A stretch of 64,000 nucleotides of DNA from a marine bacterium B5-7 (GTDB lineage Bacteria > Pseudomonadota > Gammaproteobacteria > Arenicellales > CAJQKF01): the NCBI GenBank assembly GCA_021604525.1, contig BQJD01000007.1, positions 73,950 to 137,949 of the forward strand, written 5' to 3'. The notes under the pieces are model-generated. The model searched no databases and was not told the DNA's origin. It saw only the letters and a program-made list of their open reading frames with translations. Shown here one piece after another: positions 17,379 through 26,016 of the stretch (the first letter of the stretch is position 1; every line of letters begins with the position of its first letter). Made by a program: the position numbers and the translations under genes.

Positions 17379-19503
17379 CTTCAGCCAACCTTTGGTGAGG
17401 TATTGATGACAACAGCGCTGCAAACAGCTCGAATGTGTTGCAGGCGACTTCGATAATTGCCCGCTGGTCGTCGGGATCGTCTATCTGGTTGACCAGTTTG
17501 CGATAAAAATTCATGTGTTGCTCATCCAGAGTGCCGTGGGAATAGAGGTAGGAAAATGCGCTGTCGGGAAGATCCAGCGTGGTTTGTATCGACGAAGCTC
17601 CACGAGTCGCCATCTGAGTCGATGTGCTTTCCAGCATGTAGACCATGCCCAGGAATCCCACCGGGTTTCGGCGCGTGATGTAATCATGGTTATAGGCAAC
17701 GAGAACCTGGGTCGCCAGGTTTGGTATTGAATTACGCGCTACTGAAGGGTCACCGCCACAAGCTTCGATGTCATTGAGAATCCATTGCTCGTGACCTTTT
17801 TCTTCGTTGATGTATTCGATAATGGCCGACTGTAGCCAATGCTTGTCGCGTGGTAGCCTTGCGCCCATGGCCATCAGGAACGGCACCGTATGGCTGACGT
17901 GATGATATGCCTCGGTGAGATAAGCGATGTATGTCTGCCGGGATATTCGACCGTTGATGCCATCGATGAGTTGTGGCACCTGGTACAACCGGTTCCGGGG
18001 TTTCTCGCTGGCTGCTACCAGCCGCTCGAAAAATTCTTGCTTTGTCTGTTTGCCGGCGTTGATGTCAGCGGTGTTGGTATTGTTGTCATTGACGTGTACC
18101 TGGTTCATTTTCTTCTCCAGTGCATGCAGGTATTTATGGTGAATAGGTTCCCTTCGTGGTCGGCCGGTAGCGGTTAGAAGACCGTTATGTGGTGTGAACG
18201 GCGGCACCCGTAACCACGCGCAAATTCGCGCAGTGTCCGGTAGCTGCTGATTCACAGATTCAATGATGTGATTAATCGACTCGTCGGCAACATTGTCTGC
18301 GGCAACGATCAGTGCGCCCGGAAGCGGCCAGCCATCGCCGCACACCAGTGCCTGGGCAATGACTGGATCGTTCAGCAACAAGGCTTCAATCCATTCGGGC
18401 GAGATATTGCGGCCATAGGATGTCACCAGAACATTGCGGCTTCGCCCTTTGATCGTGACGAAGCCATCGTCGTCGATGTCGCCAACATCGCCGGTATAGA
18501 GCGTGCCCATGGGTTCGTCGTCGAGATAGCCGAGACAGAGCGGATTACCAATGACGATCTCTTCGTTTTCAATCCTGACATCGACATGGGGCAGCAGACG
18601 GCCAACCGCGCCGGCTCGATCAAGGCCGGGTCTACTCAATGCGACGACCGATCCACACTCCGATAAACCGTAACCTTCATATACCGGCAGACCCATTACA
18701 CGAGCATCGCTGATAAGCTGCGGAGACACATGGGATCCACCCACCGCCATGAACTCAAGATCGGCAAGCGGCCTGGCCCCTGCCTCGCCGTATTGTCCGA
18801 CGACCGCCAGCAGACCACGTAACAGTTCCGGTACAAGGATGACAGTGTTGGCACGGCATCTCGCAAGATTTGCTGCCAGTACTTTGCTATCGGTCCAGGT
18901 GCTGGCACAGGCACATAGCTCGATACGACAACCGGCAAATAAGGCGGCATACACTCCGGCCACGTTTTCAAGCAGTATGGCCAGCGGCATCGCACAAAAG
19001 TGAACCGATAAACGCTCGACAGGCAGCGCCTCGTAAACACTCCTGGCAACGGTTTGCAAGCCGGCAAAGGAGAGACAAACACCTTTCGGTGTTCCGGTGG
19101 TTCCGGAGGTGAAGGTAATCTTTGCAGTGCCTGTGTGAATGACGACCGGGATATGATCCGTTGCAGATTTCGTTGGGTACGATTCAAGTCCGATCGCGGT
19201 AACAATCGTATCGACACCAGCTGCATCGAGGACATGGTCACGTTGCTGTGCCGAGAAGAATGGCGCAATGGGCACGCAAACTATCCCTGCACTGGCCGCG
19301 GCCAGATCCCATAAAACCCACTCGACGCTATTGTCGATGTCAATGGCCAGTACACGAATCTGCCGTGTGGAAATTTGTTCTCGTCGCCGACGGATCGCAT
19401 CGGGCAACATCGAATAGCTGATCTGTGTCGATTCATCCGCCAGGGCAATGGCATCGCCACGATCTCGTCGATGGCGATCAAGCGTCTCGAATAACTCCTC
19501 CAT
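17368..19503 (-). CDS. Acyl-adenylate-forming enzyme fused to a haem-oxygenase-like diiron oxidase (TenA/PqqC-like) domain
   Basis: Residues 1 to about 480 form an ANL-superfamily domain: TFTSGTTGTPKGV (ATP loop), YEGYGLSECG, TGDVGDIDDDG and an A10-like TATGRPRR in which the usual catalytic Lys is Arg. From about residue 490 a helical domain follows, with residues spaced as in haem-oxygenase-like oxidases: EEKGHEQW, MLESTST, SHGTLDEQHM. These would supply Glu/His/Asp metal ligands. ANL enzymes activate acids as adenylates, and this oxidase class can oxidise or decarboxylate fatty acid or amino substrates. The fusion suggests an acid is activated and then oxidised, or the reverse. It shares a TGATG junction with the hemolysin-like gene upstream. 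Confidence 0.82.
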   Translation of the reverse strand: MEELFETLDRHRRDRGDAIALADESTQISYSMLPDAIRRRREQISTRQIRVLAIDIDNSVEWVLWDLAAASAGIVCVPIAPFFSAQQRDHVLDAAGVDTIVTAIGLESYPTKSATDHIPVVIHTGTAKITFTSGTTGTPKGVCLSFAGLQTVARSVYEALPVERLSVHFCAMPLAILLENVAGVYAALFAGCRIELCACASTWTDSKVLAANLARCRANTVILVPELLRGLLAVVGQYGEAGARPLADLEFMAVGGSHVSPQLISDARVMGLPVYEGYGLSECGSVVALSRPGLDRAGAVGRLLPHVDVRIENEEIVIGNPLCLGYLDDEPMGTLYTGDVGDIDDDGFVTIKGRSRNVLVTSYGRNISPEWIEALLLNDPVIAQALVCGDGWPLPGALIVAADNVADESINHIIESVNQQLPDTARICAWLRVPPFTPHNGLLTATGRPRREPIHHKYLHALEKKMNQVHVNDNNTNTADINAGKQTKQEFFERLVAASEKPRNRLYQVPQLIDGINGRISRQTYIAYLTEAYHHVSHTVPFLMAMGARLPRDKHWLQSAIIEYINEEKGHEQWILNDIEACGGDPSVARNSIPNLATQVLVAYNHDYITRRNPVGFLGMVYMLESTSTQMATRGASSIQTTLDLPDSAFSYLYSHGTLDEQHMNFYRKLVNQIDDPDDQRAIIEVACNTFELFAALLSSIPHQRLAEDAA

Positions 19504-20210
19504 CAGGCAACACCGTTGTGGAAGTACAGGCGTGGAAACAGCCTGGGTCGGGACACGAAAAAATGTTCTCCGAAAAGCCCGCGCAGTTGTCGACAGGCGA
19601 GTTCGATACTGCCAGTGAGTAGATAAGGACGGGTGGTGTAATAGCTGCCCCAGTCGGTGTCATCACCATTCACGCATTCAATTCTTGCCGGGCACAGCCG
19701 CCGCGGCGCAAGCCCGAGTCGGGACAGGCGATGCTCCAGCGTCCTTGTGCCGGTAATGACTGCCTGAGTCACACCCAAGGACTCGAGGTACGAGGCCAGC
19801 GCGGCGAAAAGGAATACCGATGTGCCACCAAGGGATGCAAGATTGCCAATTTCTACGATCTCTGTACGCGGCATATTCAGTAACCGATCAATCGGCTGTC
19901 CGGTGTACCGCTCAAGAAACAGTGATCCTGATGCTGCGAAACGAAATCCGGCCGCAGCGAGCAAATCTCCGCTTTTATTGCGAACACTGATCAAATCGGG
20001 ATATTCCACACGCATGCGAGCACCGTATTGCCGTGCGTAGTGGTGCTCAATGAAACGAGTGACTTCCAGACGATCCTGGACCAGGCCGGGCATAATGGAG
20101 ACCACCTTGGGTTGATGTCGAACCAATCGTGATGTACGCATCAGCCGATTGTGCGACAAGCGAAACTCACCGGTTTCGTGATCCCCCTGCTTTAATTTAA
20201 ATGTGTACAT
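19503..20210 (-). CDS. Thermostable hemolysin (delta-VPH)-family protein, GNAT-like
   Basis: This 235-residue protein matches the Vibrio thermostable direct-independent 'thermostable hemolysin' family: HHYARQYGARM, ISVRNKSGDLLAAAGFR, LERYTGQPID, EIVEIGNLAS and GVTQAVITGT. The family pattern resembles autoinducer-synthase/GNAT acyltransferase folds, so an acyltransferase role is plausible. Haemolytic activity should not be assumed. It is the first gene of a minus-strand unit with the adenylate-forming/oxidase fusion, SDR and TPR genes. Confidence 0.78.
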   Translation of the reverse strand: MYTFKLKQGDHETGEFRLSHNRLMRTSRLVRHQPKVVSIMPGLVQDRLEVTRFIEHHYARQYGARMRVEYPDLISVRNKSGDLLAAAGFRFAASGSLFLERYTGQPIDRLLNMPRTEIVEIGNLASLGGTSVFLFAALASYLESLGVTQAVITGTRTLEHRLSRLGLAPRRLCPARIECVNGDDTDWGSYYTTRPYLLTGSIELACRQLRGLFGEHFFVSRPRLFPRLYFHNGVA

Positions 20211-20544
20211 GTGTGCATTGCGTTGGGTCGCTTGATTTGATAATTGCCATTGTCTGTATGCGTACTGAAGTCAGCCTTAAGCATGAATGACACGATTTAC
20301 CGCCTCTCTAACGTCTGCCAATGGCGCGATCCACATATCTCAATATGGGCATATGCAATGCCGCAGAAGGTTCCGGAATGCCGCCGATAGCCGATTGCAG
20401 ACATGCTCGTGGTTGCTTTTTCTTTAATAACAGTGGGATTATCTGCATCCAAGGGCGAATTAATCGCACCGAATCCAATCGAATCCTGCTTCGACCAATC
20501 AGGCGAAACGGGATAATTTATTACTACTGAGGAGAAACATCGTT
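20211..20544 (+). promoter_or_regulatory. Divergent intergenic region between hemolysin-like operon and amino acid ABC importer
   Basis: This 334-base gap separates two divergent units, so it should carry promoters for both. On the plus strand TTGCTT (20413-20418) and GATTAT (20437-20442) are 18 bases apart and could form a sigma-70 promoter. A good ribosome site (GAGGAG, about 20528-20533) precedes the ATG at 20545. No convincing minus-strand promoter was picked out. A 69-codon frame inside has no family features and is not called. Confidence 0.35.
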
Positions 20545-21321
20545 ATGTTCATGAGAACATCAGCAGCACTGCTGGCCCTTTCCATGGCCCTTCCCGTGGG
20601 CGTTGCCAGCGCCGATATGATGAAACTGAAGATCGGCACCGAGGGAGCCTACCCACCGTTCAACAATCTCGAAGCCGACGGCTCGCTGGTAGGCTTCGAC
20701 GTCGACATCGCCCGCGCCCTTTGTGAGGAGATGAAGGCCGAATGCGAATTTGTCACCCAGGATTGGGACGGCATCATTCCCGCCCTGCAGGCCGGCAAGT
20801 TCGACGCCATCATCGCCTCGATGTCCATCACTGAAGAGCGCATGAAAAAAGTCGATTTCACCAACAAGTACTACAACACCCCGCCTGCGGTTGCCGCACC
20901 GAAAGATTCCGACATCAAAGGTTCGTCGGTAGCCGATCTGGCCGGCAAGACCATTGGCGTGCAGGGTTCAACCACTCACTCCAATTACGCTGAAGCGACC
21001 TATGTTGATAGTGAAATCAAGCAATATCCGACCGCCGACGAATACAAGCTGGATGTTGCCAACGGCCGTCTGGATGCAGTGGTCGACGACATCATTGTTC
21101 TTAAAGAGTGGCTGGATAGTGAAGACGGCGCCTGCTGCAAGATAGTCGGCACGATTACGCCCGATCCCGAGATTCATGGTCTGGGTGCCGGTATTGCAAT
21201 TCGCAAGGGCGAAACCGAGCTTGCCGAAAAGTTCAATGCGGCCATCGACGCCATTCGCGCCAATGGTAAATACAAGGAAATAAACGACAAGTACTTTGAC
21301 TTCGACGCCTACGGCGGTTAA
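20545..21321 (+). CDS. Periplasmic polar amino acid-binding protein (ABC importer)
   Basis: This 258-residue lipid-free periplasmic protein has a signal peptide (cleavage after VGVASA) and a SBP_bac_3 domain. TEGAYPPFNN, GFDVDIARALCEEM, WDGIIPALQAGKFDAIIASMSIT and DAVVDDI match HisJ/ArgT/LAO-type proteins for basic or polar amino acids. It captures the ligand and delivers it to the two permeases encoded downstream. A long hairpin separates it from them, which would allow it to be made in excess. Confidence 0.93.
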   Translation: MFMRTSAALLALSMALPVGVASADMMKLKIGTEGAYPPFNNLEADGSLVGFDVDIARALCEEMKAECEFVTQDWDGIIPALQAGKFDAIIASMSITEERMKKVDFTNKYYNTPPAVAAPKDSDIKGSSVADLAGKTIGVQGSTTHSNYAEATYVDSEIKQYPTADEYKLDVANGRLDAVVDDIIVLKEWLDSEDGACCKIVGTITPDPEIHGLGAGIAIRKGETELAEKFNAAIDAIRANGKYKEINDKYFDFDAYGG

Positions 21322-21344
21322 GTCATATTAACGCTGTAACAAAA

Positions 21345-21372
21345 CCGATGGCGGGCTCAAGTCCGCCATCGG
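21345..21372 (+). promoter_or_regulatory. Intercistronic hairpin after the binding-protein gene
   Basis: A perfect 10-bp inverted repeat (CCGATGGCGG at 21345-21354 and CCGCCATCGG at 21363-21372) with an 8-base loop lies between the binding-protein and permease genes. It is not followed by a T run. It is therefore more likely an mRNA-stabilising or attenuating element than a full terminator. Confidence 0.7.
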
Positions 21373-21459
21373 CTTGTCGGCCTGATCGCACCTCGCCCTG
21401 CCCCAATTGCATGGCTGGTTATACAAATTCGATTTGCACGTTCAAGTTGTTCACTACCC

Positions 21460-22173
21460 ATGGATGACTACTGGATCCTGCTGAGTTTTGGTCCCCAGGG
21501 CTGGAGCGACGATATCGCCGCTGGCGTGCTCGTTACCGTATCCCTGGCGCTGGCAACGTTGCCTCTTGGTCTTGCGCTGGGTTTCTTCATTGCCCTGGCC
21601 AAGCAATCCAGCGAGCCCTCGATGCGGCTTGCCGCCAATATTTACACGACCATTTTTCGTGGCCTGCCGGAATTGCTGACGCTGTTCCTGGTATATTTCG
21701 GCGCACAGATCGGTGTGCAACAGTTTGTGCGATTGTTCAACCCGGAATCGACTGTTGAGATCAACAGCTTCGTCGCCGGCATGATCGCGCTGGGCGTTGT
21801 GTTCTCGTCATTCGCCAGCGAAGTCTTCCTGTCCGCCTTCAGAGCCATTCCCCATGGACAGTATGAGGGCGGCTATGCGGTGGGGCTTACCAAATTCCAG
21901 ACCATGCGCAAGGTGATATTGCCACAACTGGTGCGAATCGCCTTGCCGGGTCTATCGAATCTTTGGCTGATTCTTTTAAAGGATACCGCACTGGTATCGG
22001 TCATCGGTCTGTCCGATATCATCCGTCAGAGCGGCATTGCCGCACGGGTAACCAAAGAGGCGTTCCTGTTCTTCGGTATTGCCTGTCTTTTATATCTCGC
22101 CCTGGCGATGTTATCGTCAGTTGCCTTTTCGATGATCGAGCGCTGGACCGGCAAGACGGTGGAACAACGATGA
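21460..22173 (+). CDS. Polar amino acid ABC importer permease (HisQ-like)
   Basis: This 237-residue permease has about five hydrophobic helices, the IFRGLPELLTLFLVYFG segment and the EAA-type loop EGGYAVGLTKFQTMRKVILPQ that docks on the ATPase. It partners the permease encoded next; the TGA and ATG overlap (ATGA). It imports the ligand bound by the upstream periplasmic protein. Confidence 0.92.
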   Translation: MDDYWILLSFGPQGWSDDIAAGVLVTVSLALATLPLGLALGFFIALAKQSSEPSMRLAANIYTTIFRGLPELLTLFLVYFGAQIGVQQFVRLFNPESTVEINSFVAGMIALGVVFSSFASEVFLSAFRAIPHGQYEGGYAVGLTKFQTMRKVILPQLVRIALPGLSNLWLILLKDTALVSVIGLSDIIRQSGIAARVTKEAFLFFGIACLLYLALAMLSSVAFSMIERWTGKTVEQR

Positions 22174-23006
22174 AAGGATTTATCGCCACCTCGTCCATCG
22201 AGGATCGTCCGCCACCCGCGGCACTGGCCCGGCTGTGGAATCGCGAACGCGTAGCCGGCCATCTGGTGATGGCCTTCTGGATTTTTCTCGGCGTATCCCT
22301 GATCTGGTATCTGTTTGTCTCCTGGGATCCGGGGCTGGTGGCCAAGTACGGCCCCAAAATGATATCCGGTCTGGTCGTGACCTTAGGCCTTGTGGTTACG
22401 TCCCTGGTTTTCGGTTCACTGCTATCACTGCCGATTGCCATGGGCCGGATGTCCAAAAACCGATTGTTATCGGGACTGGCATACGCCTACGTATATTTCT
22501 TCCGCGGCACGCCGCTGTTGGCTCAGACATTCCTTGTTTATTACGGGCTCGGCTCGTTCAGTGAAGAACTGAAATCAATGGGGCTATGGGGATTTTTCCG
22601 CGAAGCCTGGAATTGTGCAGTGTTTGCCTTCACCCTCAACACGGCTGCCTACCAGGCGGAGATCCTGCGCGGCGCCATCGAAAGCGTGCCGCGCGGACAG
22701 ACCGAAGGCGCCCAGGCGCTGGGCCTTACCAAGTGGCGCATCTTCCAAAAGATCATCATGCCCCAGGCATTGATTGTCGCACTGCGTCCCTACGGCAATG
22801 AAATCATTTTGATGATCAAGGGTTCCGCTATCGTCGCCATCATTACCGTCTACGATCTCATGGGTGAAACCCGCCGTGCCTACTCCCGCACCTTCGACTT
22901 TCAGACCTATCTGTGGGCGGCGATCATGTACCTGGTCATGGTCGAGGCAATCCGTCTTGTCTGGGACCGTTTCGAAGTCCGCCTGACGCGTCATCTCAAG
23001 CGGTAG
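22170..23006 (+). CDS. Polar amino acid ABC importer permease (HisM-like)
   Basis: From the ATG at 22170 this 278-residue permease shows the family segments FFRGTPLLAQTFLVYYGLG and EGAQALGLTKWRIFQKIIMPQ, and about five helices. An extra N-terminal cytoplasmic stretch of about 30 residues precedes the first helix. The longer in-frame start at 21963 lies inside the HisQ-like gene and is not used. No ATPase gene follows; the ATPase must be encoded elsewhere or shared. Confidence 0.92.
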   Translation: MKGFIATSSIEDRPPPAALARLWNRERVAGHLVMAFWIFLGVSLIWYLFVSWDPGLVAKYGPKMISGLVVTLGLVVTSLVFGSLLSLPIAMGRMSKNRLLSGLAYAYVYFFRGTPLLAQTFLVYYGLGSFSEELKSMGLWGFFREAWNCAVFAFTLNTAAYQAEILRGAIESVPRGQTEGAQALGLTKWRIFQKIIMPQALIVALRPYGNEIILMIKGSAIVAIITVYDLMGETRRAYSRTFDFQTYLWAAIMYLVMVEAIRLVWDRFEVRLTRHLKR

Positions 23007-23115
23007 ACTCCCACCTGCGGACTACAATCCGCGTAGATTGCTCCTCATCGAACATATTCCGAAAGGATTTTCCTTTTCATGTGTTTATCTAATATGACCT
23101 GTCCCATTACAAGAC

Positions 23116-23655
23116 GTGATTGACGACATAAACCTGATGACCATGACAGGAAAAACGCAACAACTGATCATCAACGAGATACCGCGACTGCGTCGTTACG
23201 CTCACTCCCTGTGCATGAACCGTGAAGACGGCGACGATCTGGTCCAGTCAACCCTGCAGCGCGCACTTGCCAAAGTCGGCTACTGGCAGAAGGGAACCAG
23301 CATCCGTGCCTGGCTAATGACCATCATGCACAATCTGTTTGTTAATAATCTGAGATCGAAAAAATGGACTGCTGCGGAACCTCTCAACATTGACGAGTTG
23401 CCAGACCCGCGTGGCAACGAGTCGGAGCGAAGAGGATTGTTATTACGGGATCTTGATCGTGGGCTTACCCGGTTAAGCGCCGAGCATCGCGAGGCGTTAC
23501 TGCTGGTCGGCATAGAGCAATACAGCTACAAGGAAGCTGCGAGTATTGCCGGTATCAGTGTTTCCACCCTGACATCGAGATTGCATCGCGCTCGACGCGA
23601 ACTCAAGTCCGACATGAATGAAAACGACACGAGTCACATTCGGAGGGTGAAATGA
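23116..23655 (+). CDS. ECF-type RNA polymerase sigma factor
   Basis: This 179-residue sigma factor has region 2 (NREDGDDLVQSTLQRAL) and region 4 (LLLVGIEQYSYKEAASIAG, TLTSRLHRARREL), with no region 1 or 3. It starts at GTG 23116 or at the in-frame ATG 23137. Its stop overlaps the next ATG (ATGA), and that gene encodes a single-pass membrane protein that is the likely anti-sigma factor. Its targets may include the genes downstream. Confidence 0.9.
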   Translation: MIDDINLMTMTGKTQQLIINEIPRLRRYAHSLCMNREDGDDLVQSTLQRALAKVGYWQKGTSIRAWLMTIMHNLFVNNLRSKKWTAAEPLNIDELPDPRGNESERRGLLLRDLDRGLTRLSAEHREALLLVGIEQYSYKEAASIAGISVSTLTSRLHRARRELKSDMNENDTSHIRRVK

Positions 23656-24425
23656 ATTCGTCAGGACTTAAGGACTTGAGTGACGACATTCTGCAGTTGT
23701 TTCTCGATGGAGAACTCGAAGAGCAAATCTACCTTGAGATAAAGGAACGGCTGGTGGACGATGATGACGCCAGAAACCGGTTTGAGAAGCTTAAGGAGAT
23801 CAACGATCTGGTAGCGGGTTATAACCGCAGCGTCTTGTCGGAGCCGGTGCCGGATCACCTGAAACACATTACTCGCCGTCGTTCATGGATCGGAGCGCAG
23901 GGAATCGCCGCAAGTCTTCTGCTCGTAGGTCTGGGGATTTTAGTTGGCTGGGCACTCATCGGTCATGGAAGCCACACGCAAACAGACATGCTGGTTCAGC
24001 AGGCCTTAACCGCTCACTCGGTGTATACGCCGGAAGTATTGCATTCTGTTGAAGTGACCGGAGATCGAAAAGAGCACTTGAGTAAATGGCTGTCGAAACG
24101 ACTCGACACAGCAGTAAAAATTCCCGACCTGTCCGCCTTCGATTACCAACTACTGGGTGGACGTCTGCTGCCGGGTGACGATCAAACGCCCCATGCCATG
24201 TTGATGTATGAAAAACCGAATGGATTTCGGGTAAGCGTCTATATCGTTCCTTCAGTCGGCGAGAAACATACCAGCACGTTGTTTATCCACAAAAATGGGC
24301 TCAATGCATTCTACTGGGTGGATAGCGTTCTAAGTTGCGCTGTGGTCTTTAACGACAGCGCATCGGAGGATATCGATACCTTGGCGCGTTTGTCCGAATC
24401 GGTGTACGAACAAGTCGAGCTTTAG
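23652..24425 (+). CDS. Anti-sigma factor, single-pass membrane protein
   Basis: This 257-residue protein has a short acidic cytoplasmic N-terminus (DDILQLFLDGELEEQ, like RsrA/ChrR-type anti-sigma helices). One transmembrane helix lies near residues 78-100 (ASLLLVGLGILVGWALIG), followed by a periplasmic domain of about 150 residues with FRVSVYIVP and NAFYWVD segments. Overlap with the sigma gene and the topology support an anti-sigma role. There is no obvious zinc-binding HxxxCxxC motif, so redox sensing through zinc is unlikely. Confidence 0.85.
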   Translation: MNSSGLKDLSDDILQLFLDGELEEQIYLEIKERLVDDDDARNRFEKLKEINDLVAGYNRSVLSEPVPDHLKHITRRRSWIGAQGIAASLLLVGLGILVGWALIGHGSHTQTDMLVQQALTAHSVYTPEVLHSVEVTGDRKEHLSKWLSKRLDTAVKIPDLSAFDYQLLGGRLLPGDDQTPHAMLMYEKPNGFRVSVYIVPSVGEKHTSTLFIHKNGLNAFYWVDSVLSCAVVFNDSASEDIDTLARLSESVYEQVEL

Positions 24426-24557
24426 ATCAATGAGTCACGTCAACTTTTGAGACTGACTCAGAAGTCGATAAAGCAGTGGGTGATTGCCTTTATTGCACCG
24501 ATGATCGGTACGCCTGCTAAGATGCGATTGTTTGTCAATCTTCGCCGGTGATTACTC

Positions 24558-25148
24558 GTGTCTGAAAAGGTTTCGATTAAAACGGTCGCTGTTACTTTAG
24601 CCCTATTCCTTGCATCGCTCCACATGGCCTATGCGCAATCGACACCGGTTCCGGTAGGGACACAAGAATCGGGTGGGGTAACGGAACCCGAAGCCTCGGC
24701 GCAATCGGTTGAATCTCCCACACTTACCCAGCCGCTGGCAAAGGCTGCGCAAGAGCAGGGCGTTATCCGCTGCCTCGGCGTCCTCGAACAACTCGGTAAC
24801 GATCTCATCGGTGACAACGCTTTCGGGGCCAACATCAATATTGACGATGGGCATCCGGATGACCGGCCGGTTCAGGCGGTGTTGAGTATCGCCACGCAAT
24901 CATCCCCAACCGCCATTGCGATAATCGACGCGGCGCCTGTCGATAACGGCTGCGCGCCGGCATTTACACTCATACGGGCCTGGCCGCGTGATTGTCTTGA
25001 AATCAGCAAAACCCTATTCAACAACTTCGAGTACCAGGGACAGATGCCCGGCGGTGTGACACGTCTGACTCTGGGGGAACGCCTGCAGGCGCTGCTGATG
25101 CCATTACCTTCAGGATGCCTCAGTATCCGGATTGAAGTGGCGCAATGA
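24558..25148 (+). CDS. Hypothetical secreted protein
   Basis: This 196-residue protein begins at a GTG. It has a good signal peptide (TVAVTLALFLASLHMAYAQ), then a low-complexity Pro/Glu/Ser segment, and a C-terminal domain with two pairs of Cys residues (IRCLGVL, NGCAPAF, RDCLEI, SGCLSI). No family is recognised. Its TGA overlaps an ATG that opens a 9-codon frame ending at the GTG of the sulfotransferase gene, so the two genes are probably co-transcribed. Confidence 0.6.
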   Translation: MSEKVSIKTVAVTLALFLASLHMAYAQSTPVPVGTQESGGVTEPEASAQSVESPTLTQPLAKAAQEQGVIRCLGVLEQLGNDLIGDNAFGANINIDDGHPDDRPVQAVLSIATQSSPTAIAIIDAAPVDNGCAPAFTLIRAWPRDCLEISKTLFNNFEYQGQMPGGVTRLTLGERLQALLMPLPSGCLSIRIEVAQ

Positions 25149-25170
25149 ATATCGACATGAGAATCCCGCT

Positions 25171-26016
25171 GTGAGTAACCCCGTCATCGACAGGAACATC
25201 ATCTATGTGACCGGTCTGCCACGGGCCGGCAGCACGCTACTGTGCCAGCTCTTTGCCCATCATCCGGATGTCTACAGCCCCGGTCATTCGTCGCCGCTGG
25301 CCCACAGCATCGACCATTTGCGCCGCGGATTGTCCAACGACAGCTTCCTGCTGTCGCAGCTCGATGGCGATTTTGATCTCGTCTACCAGCGCCTCGGCCA
25401 TGGCTACCGTGGCTTCATGAACGGCTGGTTTTCTGAAAGCGACAAGCAATGGGTGGTGGACAAAAACCGCGCCTGGCTGGGACTGATTGATCTTCTCGCG
25501 CAGATCGATCCCGATTTCCGAATGGTGGTGTGCGTACGGGAACTGACCCAGTTGTATGGATCGCTTGAAGCCCAGCATCAGAAAACCATACTGCTGGACT
25601 CGGAAGACGGTGTGGCCGGATTTACCCGCTATGGCCGCGCCTGCGCCTACTTCAATGATGCCGGACTGGTGGCCCGCCATCTGACCCTGGTGCGGGCCGC
25701 CCTGGACGAGATCCCCGAGGTGCTCAAGCGCCACATCCTGTATGTGAAATATGAGCAGCTGGTGCATGCGCCGGTGGATACCATGCTGGAAGTGGCCGAG
25801 TGGCTGGGTTTGCCGACCTTCGCCTTCAACCCCCAGAACCTGCATGTCATGCCCGGCGAAAGCGACAGCCATTACCGCTTCAAGTACACCCACCGGACCC
25901 ATACCAGTATTCATTCGCCATCAGTGCACGAAGTACCGCAACGCATTCGCGACGACCTCACAAAAAACTACGACTGGTATTACCAAACCTTTTATCCGGC
26001 GGAACTGAGCGGATAG
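25171..26016 (+). CDS. Sulfotransferase family protein
   Basis: This protein has about 281 residues from the GTG at 25171; an in-frame TTG at 25132 is the longer alternative but overlaps the preceding gene. The PAPS 5' loop is YVTGLPRAGSTLLCQLF, and the 3' motif region is MVVCVRELTQLYGSLE. The C-terminus matches bacterial sulfotransferase_3-like proteins. It sits in a possible operon with an ECF sigma/anti-sigma pair and a secreted protein. Acceptor unknown. Confidence 0.82.
   Translation: MSNPVIDRNIIYVTGLPRAGSTLLCQLFAHHPDVYSPGHSSPLAHSIDHLRRGLSNDSFLLSQLDGDFDLVYQRLGHGYRGFMNGWFSESDKQWVVDKNRAWLGLIDLLAQIDPDFRMVVCVRELTQLYGSLEAQHQKTILLDSEDGVAGFTRYGRACAYFNDAGLVARHLTLVRAALDEIPEVLKRHILYVKYEQLVHAPVDTMLEVAEWLGLPTFAFNPQNLHVMPGESDSHYRFKYTHRTHTSIHSPSVHEVPQRIRDDLTKNYDWYYQTFYPAELSG

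Noticed and set aside
20321-20530. A 69-codon plus-strand gene upstream of the binding protein
   Set aside because: It has no family match, no ribosome site and overlaps the likely promoter.
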